Assembly (NCBI RefSeq): GCF_030064675.1
Contig: NZ_CP116413.1
Location: 6,418,001 to 6,482,000 of the forward strand
Length of the DNA: 64,000 bases
Direction of reading: 5' to 3'
DNA from: Crossiella sp. CA-258035
GTDB taxonomy: Bacteria; Actinomycetota; Actinomycetes; Mycobacteriales; Pseudonocardiaceae
Under the pieces are notes generated by a model. That model saw only the letters and a program-made list of their open reading frames with translations, did not search any database and was not told the DNA's origin. Made by a program: the position numbers and the translations under genes. This document shows positions 24,771 through 32,276 of the stretch, piece after piece (position 1 is the first letter of the stretch; every line of letters begins with the position of its first letter).

Positions 24771-25394
24771 ATGACCCCAGCCCTGCAAGCCTCCCTCTTC
24801 GACCAGGCCGAACCCGGCCTGGCCCCCTTGCCCCAGGCCCAGCGCACCCACCTCGCGCACGGCGCCTGGATCGACGTCCTGCCCGCCTGGCTGACCGGCG
24901 CCGACGAGCTGTTCGAGCACCTGGTCCACGAGGTGCCCTGGCAGGCCGAACGCCGCCAGATGTACGACCGCGTCGTCGACGTCCCCCGCCTGCTCTGCTT
25001 CTACCCGGAGTCCGCCACCCTGCCCAGCCCCGTGCTCACCACCGCCCGCGACGCCCTCAACCAGCACTACGCCGCCGAGCTCGGCGAACCCTTCCGCACC
25101 GCGGGCCTGTGCTACTACCGCGACGGCCAGGACAGCGTCGCCTGGCACGGCGACACCCTGGGCCGCGGCGCCACCGAGGACACCATGGTCGCCATCCTCT
25201 CCGTCGGCACCCCCCGCCCACTCTTACTCCGGCCCCGGGGCGGCGGCGAGACAATCCGCCGCTCGCTGGGCCACGGCGACCTGATCGTCATGGGCGGCTC
25301 CTGCCAGCGCACCTGGGAACACGCCATCCCCAAGACCAGCAAACCGGTAGGCCCCAGGATCAGCATCCAGTTCCGCCCCCGAGGCGTCCGCTAA
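24771..25394 (+). CDS. Alpha-ketoglutarate-dependent dioxygenase, AlkB family
   Basis: A 207-residue Fe(II)/2-oxoglutarate oxygenase that repairs alkylated bases by oxidative demethylation. The iron ligands are in SVAWHGDTLGRG (HxD) and TWEHAIPKT (distal His); RISIQFRPRG supplies the 2-oxoglutarate arginine. The N-terminus has the AlkB fold pattern LFDQAEPGLAPL and HGAWIDVLPAWL. ATG 24771 follows a LexA box by 20 bases, so it should be induced by DNA damage. E. coli alkB is Ada-controlled, so SOS control is a different wiring. A 530-bp gene-free tract follows. Confidence 0.88.
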   Translation: MTPALQASLFDQAEPGLAPLPQAQRTHLAHGAWIDVLPAWLTGADELFEHLVHEVPWQAERRQMYDRVVDVPRLLCFYPESATLPSPVLTTARDALNQHYAAELGEPFRTAGLCYYRDGQDSVAWHGDTLGRGATEDTMVAILSVGTPRPLLLRPRGGGETIRRSLGHGDLIVMGGSCQRTWEHAIPKTSKPVGPRISIQFRPRGVR

Positions 25395-25923
25395 CCCACG
25401 CCCCACAACCATCCCTCCCGCCAGCCCCAACCGGCGCCCACGCGCTGAACCAGCCGTGCTCAAACCCCACCCTCAACCCGCAGCTCAATCCGCCCGGCCT
25501 GCCCCCGCACCCAGACCAGTCGCCGCCCCGTCCACCGCCACCCAGCCCAGCCCAGCCTCGCGCAAGCTCAACCACGCGCTGCCGAACCCCGACCCGGACA
25601 TCCCCCGTCTCCAAGCCCCACACCACCCAGCTCAGCACCACCCTCCGCCGCCCCCGCGCCACCGGCCCGCCCCACCCATCCCTGGCCGACCCGACCAGCA
25701 CTGCCCCGCCGCACCTTCCAACAACACCGACCACCAACAACCACACCCACCACACAACCCCAGCCGTTCACCTCGCCCACCACGCAAGCCCGACCACCCG
25801 CCACCTCCCCCATCCAGCGACGCTTGCGCCGATCACTCCAGCGCGACGGGACGTCAGCCGCCGGTTATGGGTACATTTCTCGGTGACCCAGGGCGAGGAC
25901 GGCCTGGAGATAGGACCGCCGAG
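25395..25923. other. Gene-free, strongly C-biased tract (plus strand)
   Basis: About 530 bp with very few G on the plus strand until about 25850 and short Cys/Pro-type repeats such as cccagcccagcccagcc. Open frames on both strands are a composition effect and show no family. The last ~70 bp hold the leader of the HATPase gene. Confidence 0.6.
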
Positions 25924-26307
25924 ATGAACGCCCGGCCTGCGGAGAGCAGCACCGCCCTGGAGGTCTCAGCGGCGGCGTGCCGTCAGGCGCGGCTGCTGGT
26001 GCGGGCGACGTTGGCCGGCTGGGGCGTGACGGGCACGGTGGTCGAGGACGCGATGCTGGTCGCCAACGAGCTGGTGGCCAACGTGGTCGACCACGCCCAG
26101 GGTCCGCTGCGCCTCGAACTGCTGCCCAGGACGGGCGGGGTGCTGATCCGGGTCAGCGACGGCAGCCCGACGCCGCCTCGGTTGCACCGGGGCCCGGTGG
26201 ACTCGGTGCGTCGGCGAGGCCTGCAACTGGTCGAGGCGCTCTCGGTCCGCTGGGGCCACCAGCCGACCGGCCAGGGCAAGATCGTCTGGGCGGAGCTGAC
26301 CGACTAG
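25924..26307 (+). CDS. ATP-binding (HATPase_c) anti-sigma/regulatory kinase-like protein
   Basis: A 127-residue single GHKL ATPase domain of the RsbW-like group widespread in actinomycetes. The N-box is ANELVANVVDHA, the G1 box VSDGSPTPPRL and the C-terminal RRGLQLVEALSVRWG. Such proteins act as anti-sigma factors or partner kinases for anti-anti-sigma proteins, but no sigma or STAS gene is next to it. ATG 25924 has AGGA eight bases upstream; the upstream open frame belongs to the C-rich tract. Convergent with the HesB-like gene. Confidence 0.82.
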   Translation: MNARPAESSTALEVSAAACRQARLLVRATLAGWGVTGTVVEDAMLVANELVANVVDHAQGPLRLELLPRTGGVLIRVSDGSPTPPRLHRGPVDSVRRRGLQLVEALSVRWGHQPTGQGKIVWAELTD

Positions 26308-26408
26308 ACCGGACCTGGCGAGGACCGGACCAGCGGGCGGCCTGCCTCGGCCAAGCCCCGCCGGTCCGCGATGGTGATCTCCTTCGTTCCGGGTGACCGG
26401 TTGGGTCG

Positions 26409-26714
26409 CTAGTTGCTCACGGGCGGCGCGGCCTGCTCGCCCAGCGCGAACGACAGCTGTCCCTGTTCGTCGACCTCCGCGTCCAGGATCTTGTCGTCCA
26501 GGAACTCGGCGGCCTGCGGGTCCAGGAAGACATGGGCGCCCTCGCCGACCAGCACCTGGTCGTCCTGTTCCGGCGCGGGAGCGATGGTCATCTGCAGTTC
26601 ACCGGGGTGGTCCACACCGGAGGCGGAAAAGCGCAGGCCAGAGCCGTCGGGCACGCCATCGGCGGCCATGATGGTGCGAACGACCTCGATGGCCGTGGGC
26701 GTGAGAGCGAGCAT
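26409..26714 (-). CDS. HesB/IscA-like fold protein lacking the cluster cysteines
   Basis: A 101-residue protein with the A-type Fe-S carrier fold: MLALTPTAIEVVRTIMAADG at the N-terminus, GLRFSASG and an HVFLDPQAAEFLDDKILDAEV block. No cysteine is present in the whole chain, whereas IscA/ErpA need three, so it cannot bind a cluster in the usual way. Actinobacterial homologues are often annotated adhesin-like; no function is known. ATG 26714 has GGAGGG upstream. Its promoter region is shared with the divergent TetR gene. Confidence 0.75.
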   Translation of the reverse strand: MLALTPTAIEVVRTIMAADGVPDGSGLRFSASGVDHPGELQMTIAPAPEQDDQVLVGEGAHVFLDPQAAEFLDDKILDAEVDEQGQLSFALGEQAAPPVSN

Positions 26715-26796
26715 CGGTGGGTTCCCTCCGTAGTCGGCACGGCTGTCGAAGTGGGCCACGCTAGTCGCGGTCCTTGCGCCGCGCAGCGCCAACCTT

Positions 26797-26821
26797 CAGG
26801 GTGTACTTGCGGTACACCCTG
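26797..26821. promoter_or_regulatory. TetR operator, perfect 10-bp arms
   Basis: cagggtgtac and gtacaccctg flank ttgcg, a perfect inverted repeat 20 bases before the TetR ATG. It is the strongest operator-like palindrome in the window. Confidence 0.75.
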
Positions 26822-26822
26822 C

Positions 26823-26834
26823 TAGTGCGCACTA
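26823..26834. promoter_or_regulatory. Second palindrome before the tetR gene
   Basis: tagtgcgcacta is a 12-base perfect palindrome directly after the first operator and seven bases before the ATG. It may be a second binding site or part of the core promoter of an almost leaderless transcript. Confidence 0.45.
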
Positions 26835-26841
26835 TTGGTTC

Positions 26842-27453
26842 ATGCCCTTGCCGCGCTACTTCCGGTTACCCACCGAGCGCCGTCGACACATCCTGGATGT
26901 CGCCCAAGCTCATTTCGCCACCGACGGCCTGGGCGCCGCCTCCTACAACAAGATCATCGCCGCCGCGGGAATCTCCAAGACCAGCGCCTACCAGTACTTC
27001 GACGGCCGGGACGACCTGCTGACGGCAGTGGTCGCCGACGCACGCGAACGCCTGGCCCACACCCTCGGCACCTGGCCGGGCACCCTCACCCGCGCCGACT
27101 TCTGGCGAGAACTGCGCGCAGCCGCCACCCGCCTGCTCGCCCACCTACAGGCCACCCCGGCGGACCTGGCGGTAGCCGTGGCGACGATCACGGTCGACGC
27201 GGACCGCCAACTGGAGAAGTGGCTGGACGCGATGCTCGCCGACGGCCGCTCGCTGGGACTCGTGCACCCGGAAGTCGACCCAGAGCTGATGCGGGCCGCC
27301 ACGGCCGCGGTGGTCCGCGCAGCGAACGGCTGGCTGGCGACCCAGCTGGATCCCACACGGTCCCAGGCGCCGACGGAGCCCCAGGTGCCAGCGGAGCTGT
27401 GGCGGCTGCTGGTCGGGTTGTGGTCCGCGCCGGAGCCGGTCGACGCGGACTGA
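26842..27453 (+). CDS. TetR family transcriptional regulator
   Basis: A 203-residue TetR protein with helix-turn-helix at about residues 12-60 (HILDVAQAHFATDGLGAASY, then AAAGISKTSAYQYFDGRDDL) and an all-helical C-terminal domain. The aromatic-rich YQYFDGRDDLL is a usual TetR hinge. Two palindromes lie directly in front of its ATG 26842, so it should be autoregulated and may also repress the divergent HesB-like gene, whose ATG is 127 bp away. No obvious enzyme or exporter target is adjacent; the ligand is unknown. Confidence 0.87.
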   Translation: MPLPRYFRLPTERRRHILDVAQAHFATDGLGAASYNKIIAAAGISKTSAYQYFDGRDDLLTAVVADARERLAHTLGTWPGTLTRADFWRELRAAATRLLAHLQATPADLAVAVATITVDADRQLEKWLDAMLADGRSLGLVHPEVDPELMRAATAAVVRAANGWLATQLDPTRSQAPTEPQVPAELWRLLVGLWSAPEPVDAD

Positions 27454-28036
27454 CCAGCGGCTGGCTCAGTCGGCTGGCTCAGAACGGGCCGAATCGCCAC
27501 GAGCCGAGCGGACGCCGCCGGAACACTTCCCGACCACGCTCACCCCAACTGCGCCACCCCAACTGCGCCACGCCGACCGACCCCGCGCCGACGTCGACCG
27601 AACCCACGCCGAGCCCACGCCGACCGACCCCGCGCCGACGTCGATCGAGCCCGCGCCGCGCCAGCCCAGCCAGGCCGACCTCAGCCAGCCGCCCAGCCAG
27701 ACCAAGCCCAGTTCGACCGAACCCACACGGCCCAAGCCGGCGCGGATCGAGCCCATCCAGCGCGGATCGGTCCATCCAGGCCCGTCCAGCGCGGCATCCC
27801 AGGCCCGGCCAGCGCCGCATCGGTCCGTGCACGCGCGGACCAGTCCATCCTGCGCGGGCCACTGCACGCCGCGCCGGCCACCGCACGTCGCCCGGGCCGC
27901 TACCCCGCCCCGGCCGCTACATCCCGCGTGAGCCGCTACCCCGCGTGAGCCGCTACCCCGCGTGGGCTGCTGCGAGCCGCGTGGGCCGTTGCATGCCGCG
28001 TGCGCAGCCGCGTCTCGCTTCCCGCGGCCTCCGCTG
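27454..28036. other. Gene-free, strongly C-biased tract with degenerate repeats
   Basis: About 580 bp, C-rich on the plus strand (G-rich on the minus strand), with imperfect short repeats: gaccgaccccgcgccgacgt occurs twice (about 27575 and 27625) and ccgctaccccgcgtgag recurs near 27930-27960. Open frames are low complexity and show no family. The tract abuts the 74-bp repeat at 28037. Confidence 0.65.
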
Positions 28037-28110
28037 CCCCGCCCGCGCCTCCGCTTCCTCTGCGGAACGCTTTTCAAGCCGAAAAGGTTGCTTTCCGTCT
28101 TGATCTTCGG
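28037..28110 (-). repeat. 74-bp dispersed repeat, copy 1
   Basis: Identical base for base to the reverse complement of 50898-50971. Read on the minus strand it begins ccgaagatcaagacgg, then has stem-loops cttttc-ggctt-gaaaag and tccgc-n7-gcgga, and continues into the G-rich tract. Its downstream neighbour in coordinate is a small hairpin (28114-28134) after the membrane-protein gene. Confidence 0.85.
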
Positions 28111-28167
28111 GCCAGACCCGGCCGGGCTGGGTCTCATCCGGTCCGTTCTGCGCGTCGAACCGTCGCC

Positions 28168-28803
28168 TCAGCCGAGGCTGGTGACGAACTTGGCTACCGC
28201 GTCGGGGCGGAGGCGTTGGGCCATTCTGCCCTGGGGAGCGAGGCTGGCCAGGCGGTATAGGGGGCGGTCTGGGGCGGCGTCGCCGCGGGCCTCGGCGCGG
28301 AGCTGGGCCACCAGTAGTTCGGAGTAGACCAGGGCGTGGGCTTCGCCCGCCGTGGCCAGGACGTCGGCCAGGCGGCGCAGGGCCAGGATGCCCAGTTCGC
28401 GGCCGCCGACGCCGGCGTAGGTGGCCAGGGCGAGGTTGAGGGTCTGGTTCTTCGGGGGGCCGGAGACCAGCAGGCCTACGGTGCGGGCGCCGCGGACGTC
28501 GGTGACCAGCAGTTCCAGCCGGCCGGCGGCGCGCAGGTCGACGCGGCGGGTGCCGATCGCGCGGACCGACACCACGCCGTCCTGCAGCCACACCTTGCGC
28601 CGGGCCTCGGTGACCGCGAGCAGCACCAGCGGCAGCGCGACGATCGCCGCCGCGATCAAACCGACCACCGCGCCGCCGAAGAGCCCGAACAGGCCGCCGA
28701 GGGCTCCGCCCAGCAGCACCGCGCCGATGGCCACCGCGCCGGCCCGTTTGCGCAGCAGCGCGGAGTCCAGCAGGTTCAGCGGGATCCGTTCGCCGGGAGT
28801 CAC
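28168..28803 (-). CDS. Hypothetical membrane protein coupled to hisS
   Basis: A 211-residue protein with two close membrane segments (about residues 22-62, rich in Gly/Ala/Leu/Val) after a short basic N-terminus, followed by a cytoplasmic domain of about 140 residues ([20 protein letters not shown] through [10 protein letters not shown]). It resembles actinobacterial PH-like membrane proteins but no family is certain. GTG 28803 overlaps the hisS stop as GTGA, so it is translated with hisS. Function unknown. Confidence 0.7.
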   Translation of the reverse strand: MTPGERIPLNLLDSALLRKRAGAVAIGAVLLGGALGGLFGLFGGAVVGLIAAAIVALPLVLLAVTEARRKVWLQDGVVSVRAIGTRRVDLRAAGRLELLVTDVRGARTVGLLVSGPPKNQTLNLALATYAGVGGRELGILALRRLADVLATAGEAHALVYSELLVAQLRAEARGDAAPDRPLYRLASLAPQGRMAQRLRPDAVAKFVTSLG

Positions 28804-30068
28804 TCCGGCCGCGCCAGCGCCGCGCGGACCTCGGCCACCACGTCCTCCAGCGGCACCGGCCGCTGGTCGCCGCTGGCCAGGTCCTTGAGCTGGGCGATGC
28901 CCTCGGCCAGGTCGCGGTCGCCGAGCACCAGCGCGAACCGGGCGCCGGACTTGTCAGCGGCCTTCATCGCGCCCTTGACGCCCCGGCCGCCGTAGGCGAG
29001 GTCGGTGCGCACGCCGGCCGCGCGCAGCGCGCCGCCGACGGCCACCAGCCGCGACCGGGCCTCCTCGCCCAGTGGCACGCCGAAGACCTCGCAGCGGGCC
29101 GTCTCGCCGACCGCCAGTCCCTCGGCCTGGCAGGCCAGCACCGCGCGGTCCACGCCGAGCCCGAAACCGATGCCGGAGAGCGGCTGGCCGCCGAGCTGGG
29201 CCATCAGCCCGTCGTAGCGGCCGCCGCCGCCGATGCCGGACTGCGCGCCGAGCCCGTCGTGCACGAACTCGAAGGTGGTCTTGGTGTAGTAGTCCAGGCC
29301 GCGCACCATGCGCGGGTTCTCCACGAACTTCACGCCCAGGTCGCCGAGGTGGCCCTTGGTCCGCTCGTAGTGCTCGCGGCACTCCGGGGAGAGGTGGTCG
29401 ACCATCAGCGGCGCGTCGGCGAGCAGTTCGCGCACCTCGGGGCGCTTGTCGTCGAGCACGCGCAGCGGGTTCAGCTCGGCGCGGGCGCGGGTGGCCTCGT
29501 CCAGGGGCAGCTTGGCCAGGAACGCCTGGAGCCTCTCCCGGTAGGCGGGGCGGCAGGTGTTGTCGCCCAGGGAGGTGATCTCCAGCCGGAAACCGGTCAG
29601 GCCGAGTGCGCGGAACCCGGCGTCGGCGACCGAGATGACCTCGGCGTCGATGGCCGGGTCGTCGATGCCGATGGCCTCGATGCCGACCTGCTGCAGCTGC
29701 CGGTACCGCCCGGCCTGCGGGCGCTCATAACGGAAGAACGCGCCGGCGTAGTACAGCTTCACCGGCAGCTGGCCGCGGTCGAGACCGTGTTCGATCACCG
29801 ACCGCATCACGCCCGCGGTGCCCTCCGGGCGCAGGGTGACCGAGCGGTCGCCGCGGTCGGTGAAGGTGTACATCTCCTTGCTGACCACGTCGGTGGACTC
29901 GCCGACGCCGCGGGCGAACAGCCCGGTGTCCTCGAACAGCGGCAGCTCGATGTAGCCGTAGCCGGCGCGCCGGGCCTGCTCGGTCAGGGTGTCGCGGACG
30001 TGCAGGAAGGCCGCCGAGGTCGGCGGGTAGTACTCGGGAATGCCCTTGGGAGCGGCGAAGGTGCTCAT
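28800..30068 (-). CDS. hisS: Histidyl-tRNA synthetase
   Basis: A 422-residue class II synthetase that charges tRNA-His. Motif 2 is [16 protein letters not shown], the histidine-specific motif is [15 protein letters not shown], and motif 3 is [14 protein letters not shown]; the C-terminal anticodon-binding domain occupies about residues 325-420. The length is standard. ATG 30068. It follows the metallo-hydrolase gene by 10 bp and overlaps the next membrane-protein gene by four bases, forming a three-gene operon typical for actinobacteria. Confidence 0.95.
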   Translation of the reverse strand: MSTFAAPKGIPEYYPPTSAAFLHVRDTLTEQARRAGYGYIELPLFEDTGLFARGVGESTDVVSKEMYTFTDRGDRSVTLRPEGTAGVMRSVIEHGLDRGQLPVKLYYAGAFFRYERPQAGRYRQLQQVGIEAIGIDDPAIDAEVISVADAGFRALGLTGFRLEITSLGDNTCRPAYRERLQAFLAKLPLDEATRARAELNPLRVLDDKRPEVRELLADAPLMVDHLSPECREHYERTKGHLGDLGVKFVENPRMVRGLDYYTKTTFEFVHDGLGAQSGIGGGGRYDGLMAQLGGQPLSGIGFGLGVDRAVLACQAEGLAVGETARCEVFGVPLGEEARSRLVAVGGALRAAGVRTDLAYGGRGVKGAMKAADKSGARFALVLGDRDLAEGIAQLKDLASGDQRPVPLEDVVAEVRAALARPE

Positions 30069-30078
30069 CGGTAGTGCG

Positions 30079-30780
30079 TCACAGTCCTCGGGTCGGGAAG
30101 GCCGGTGCGCCGCCGCCGGTCAGCCCCGTCAGGAACGGGTTGCCTGCGCGCTCGCGGCCGATGGTGGTCGGGCTGCCGTGGCCGGGCAGCACCACGGTGT
30201 CGTCGGGAAGCGGCAACACCTTGGCGCGCAACGACTCCATGATCTTGCCGGAGTCGCCGCCCGGCAGGTCGGTGCGTCCGATGGAACCGGCGAAGAGGGT
30301 GTCGCCGGACAACAGCAGCCGTCCGCCCTCCTCCGCGCCGGTCCGGAAGCACACCGACCCGCCGGTATGGCCGGGGGTGTGGTCGACGGTGAAGCTCAGC
30401 CCGGCGATCTCCAGCTGCTGGCCGTCGCCGAGCTCGCGGACCTCGTTCGGCTCGCGCAGCGCCAGCTTGCCGCCGAAGAAGTCGGCGGCGTCCACGCCGA
30501 ACCCGCGGGCCGGGTCGCTGAGCAGCGCGCGGTCCTCCGGGTGGATCCAGGCCGGCACGTCGTGGCCGTCGCAGACCGGGGTGACGGAGAAGACGTGGTC
30601 GAGGTGGCCGTGGGTGAGCAGCACGGCCACCGGGGTGAGCCGGTACTGGCGCAGGGCCTGCTCGATCAGCTCCTCGGCGTCCTGCCCGGGGTCCACGATG
30701 ACGCAGGCCTCGCCCTCGTCGGCGGCCAACAGGTAACAGTTGGCGGCGAGGGGGCCGGCGGGGAACCCGGCGACGAACAC
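30079..30780 (-). CDS. MBL-fold metallo-hydrolase, glyoxalase II-like
   Basis: A 233-residue metallo-beta-lactamase-fold hydrolase. The metal motif is [12 protein letters not shown], with further ligands in [28 protein letters not shown] and [13 protein letters not shown]. It may hydrolyse thioesters such as S-lactoylglutathione/mycothiol-like adducts, but related proteins have varied activity. GTG 30780 is chosen for the AGGAGG seven bases upstream; the frame happens to be open far beyond it. First gene of the hisS operon. Confidence 0.88.
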   Translation of the reverse strand: MFVAGFPAGPLAANCYLLAADEGEACVIVDPGQDAEELIEQALRQYRLTPVAVLLTHGHLDHVFSVTPVCDGHDVPAWIHPEDRALLSDPARGFGVDAADFFGGKLALREPNEVRELGDGQQLEIAGLSFTVDHTPGHTGGSVCFRTGAEEGGRLLLSGDTLFAGSIGRTDLPGGDSGKIMESLRAKVLPLPDDTVVLPGHGSPTTIGRERAGNPFLTGLTGGGAPAFPTRGL

Positions 30781-30963
30781 GGAGGAACCTCCTGGTCGAC
30801 TGCGACTGGATTGTCCCCTTAGCCTAGCGAGCGCCCCGAGCCGGTTTTCGCGGGTCGAACCAACGGACGACGGGTACCGCCACACTGGCCTTACACGATC
30901 CGATCTAGACTCCGCGCGCCACCACCACACCAACCACAGGTCGACCCCCAGGGGAGGATCCAC

Positions 30964-31815
30964 GTGCCGAGCAACGAGCAGCGGCGCCAGGCTGCCAAGC
31001 GCAAGCTGGAACGGCAGCTGGAACGCCGGGCGGCGCGCGCCAAGCGCCGTCGCGTGATCGGCGTGACGGTGACCGTCGTCGCCGTACTGGCTGTCGTTGG
31101 CGGCGTCTACTGGTTGGCGACCTCGGAGAGCAGCACCGACGCCGCGGCGAACCCCTCGGACACCTCGACCACGCCGCCGCCCCCGCCGGGCAAGCAGACC
31201 GAGGGTCCGTGCAAGTACACCGAGACCCCGGCCGAGCCCGCGGCGAAGGAGGCCGGTCTCCCGCCGGATGCGAACCCGACGCCGGACAAGGGCACGGTGC
31301 AGGCGGACTTCAAGACCAGCCAGGGTGTCATCCCGCTGACCCTGGACCGGGCCAAGGCCCCGTGCACGGTGCAGAGCTTCGCCCACCTGATCGCCAAGAA
31401 GTACTACGACAACACCACCTGCCACCGCCTGACCACCGGCGAGGGCCTGAAGGTGCTGCAGTGCGGCGACCCGAAGGGCACCGGCCAGGGCGGCCCCGGC
31501 TACACGATCAAGGACGAGAAGCCGAAGGACCTGAAGGCCGGCGCCAAGGAAGGCGTCAGCGTCTACCCGCGCGGCACCCTGGCGATGGCCAAGACGCAGG
31601 CTCCGGACAGCGGCGGCAGCCAGTTCTTCATGGTCACCGGCGACTCCCAGCTGCCGCCGGAGTACACGGTCTTCGGCTCGGTGAGCGAAGAGGGCATGAA
31701 GGTCCTGGACAAGGTCGCCGCCGCCGGCACCGAAGCCGGTGAGCCCGGCGCCCCGCCCGGTGACGGCAAGCCCAAGCTCGAGACCAAGATCGAGACGGCG
31801 ACGTTGAAGGGCTGA
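30964..31815 (+). CDS. Membrane-anchored cyclophilin-type peptidyl-prolyl isomerase
   Basis: 283 residues: a very basic N-terminus (about 1-30), one transmembrane helix (about 31-52), a Pro/Thr-rich linker, and an extracytoplasmic cyclophilin domain (about 105-280) with SGGSQFFMVTGDSQLPPEY and YTVFGSVSEEGMKVLDKV. It catalyses cis-trans isomerisation of prolyl bonds in exported proteins. The GTG start at 30964 follows GGGAGG. It is monocistronic: a strong terminator lies 17 bp after its stop. The order hisS / hydrolase / cyclophilin / rel is conserved in actinobacteria. Confidence 0.9.
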   Translation: MPSNEQRRQAAKRKLERQLERRAARAKRRRVIGVTVTVVAVLAVVGGVYWLATSESSTDAAANPSDTSTTPPPPPGKQTEGPCKYTETPAEPAAKEAGLPPDANPTPDKGTVQADFKTSQGVIPLTLDRAKAPCTVQSFAHLIAKKYYDNTTCHRLTTGEGLKVLQCGDPKGTGQGGPGYTIKDEKPKDLKAGAKEGVSVYPRGTLAMAKTQAPDSGGSQFFMVTGDSQLPPEYTVFGSVSEEGMKVLDKVAAAGTEAGEPGAPPGDGKPKLETKIETATLKG

Positions 31816-31832
31816 TCCCCTCGCGACATCGA

Positions 31833-31872
31833 GAACGCCCGGCCGGGTTTTTCCCGGCCGGGCGTTCTTTTT
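31833..31872 (+). terminator. Rho-independent terminator of the cyclophilin gene
   Basis: Fifteen-base perfect stem, gaacgcccggccggg (31833-31847) and cccggccgggcgttc (31853-31867), with a five-T loop and a TTTTT tail (31868-31872). It is the clearest intrinsic terminator in the window. Confidence 0.95.
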
Positions 31873-32276
31873 GTGGCTGGACGCCCGGAGGGGCGGGGGC
31901 GCGGCAAGGGGAGGCACGGCAAGCCCGGGGCAGCGCCAGGGGAAGGCAGCGCCGGGGGCAGCCGTGGGGGCAGCGCGGCAGGCGGAGGGCAGGCGGGGTC
32001 GGGAGCAGCGCGGCCGGCCGGGGCAGCGCGGCACGCGGGCGCGGCGGCGTTTGGCGGGGCTCGGGGTCTCCCGGCTGGTTTGCGGGTTGTGGTTCAGCAG
32101 ATCAATCTTGATTGACACTGAAGCAATAGTGACTACAGACCAGCGAAGTGGCGTGGCTTGGGCCGATGAGCTGCCCTGATGGCGGATTGCTACGGCTTGG
32201 TTGCGCAGGGTAGTTGTTGGGGGCCGCGGGCGGGGGCCGGGTGGTCGCTTTGTCGGTGCGAGCCTTGGGGACCCGG
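31873..32276. other. Gap: G-biased tract then promoter region
   Basis: 31873-32090 is strongly G-rich on the plus strand, with no gene. 32091-32276 returns to mixed composition and holds a likely promoter and leader for the secreted sugar-dehydrogenase gene. Confidence 0.5.
32112..32139 (+). promoter_or_regulatory. Possible promoter of the secreted sugar-dehydrogenase gene
   Basis: TTGACA at 32112-32117 is a perfect -35; sixteen bases later TACAGA (32134-32139) is a modest -10. The local AT content is raised. The start codon is 138 bp further on. Confidence 0.35.

Noticed and set aside
25456-25923. N-terminal extension of the HATPase protein
   Set aside because: Pro/Thr/His-rich sequence arising from the C-biased tract; the GHKL domain and ribosome site start at 25924.
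27466-28137. Long minus-strand frame across the 74-bp repeat and its tail
   Set aside because: Low-complexity Gly/Arg/Trp/Ser product from skewed DNA; the shared part is explained by the DNA repeat and is open in several frames.
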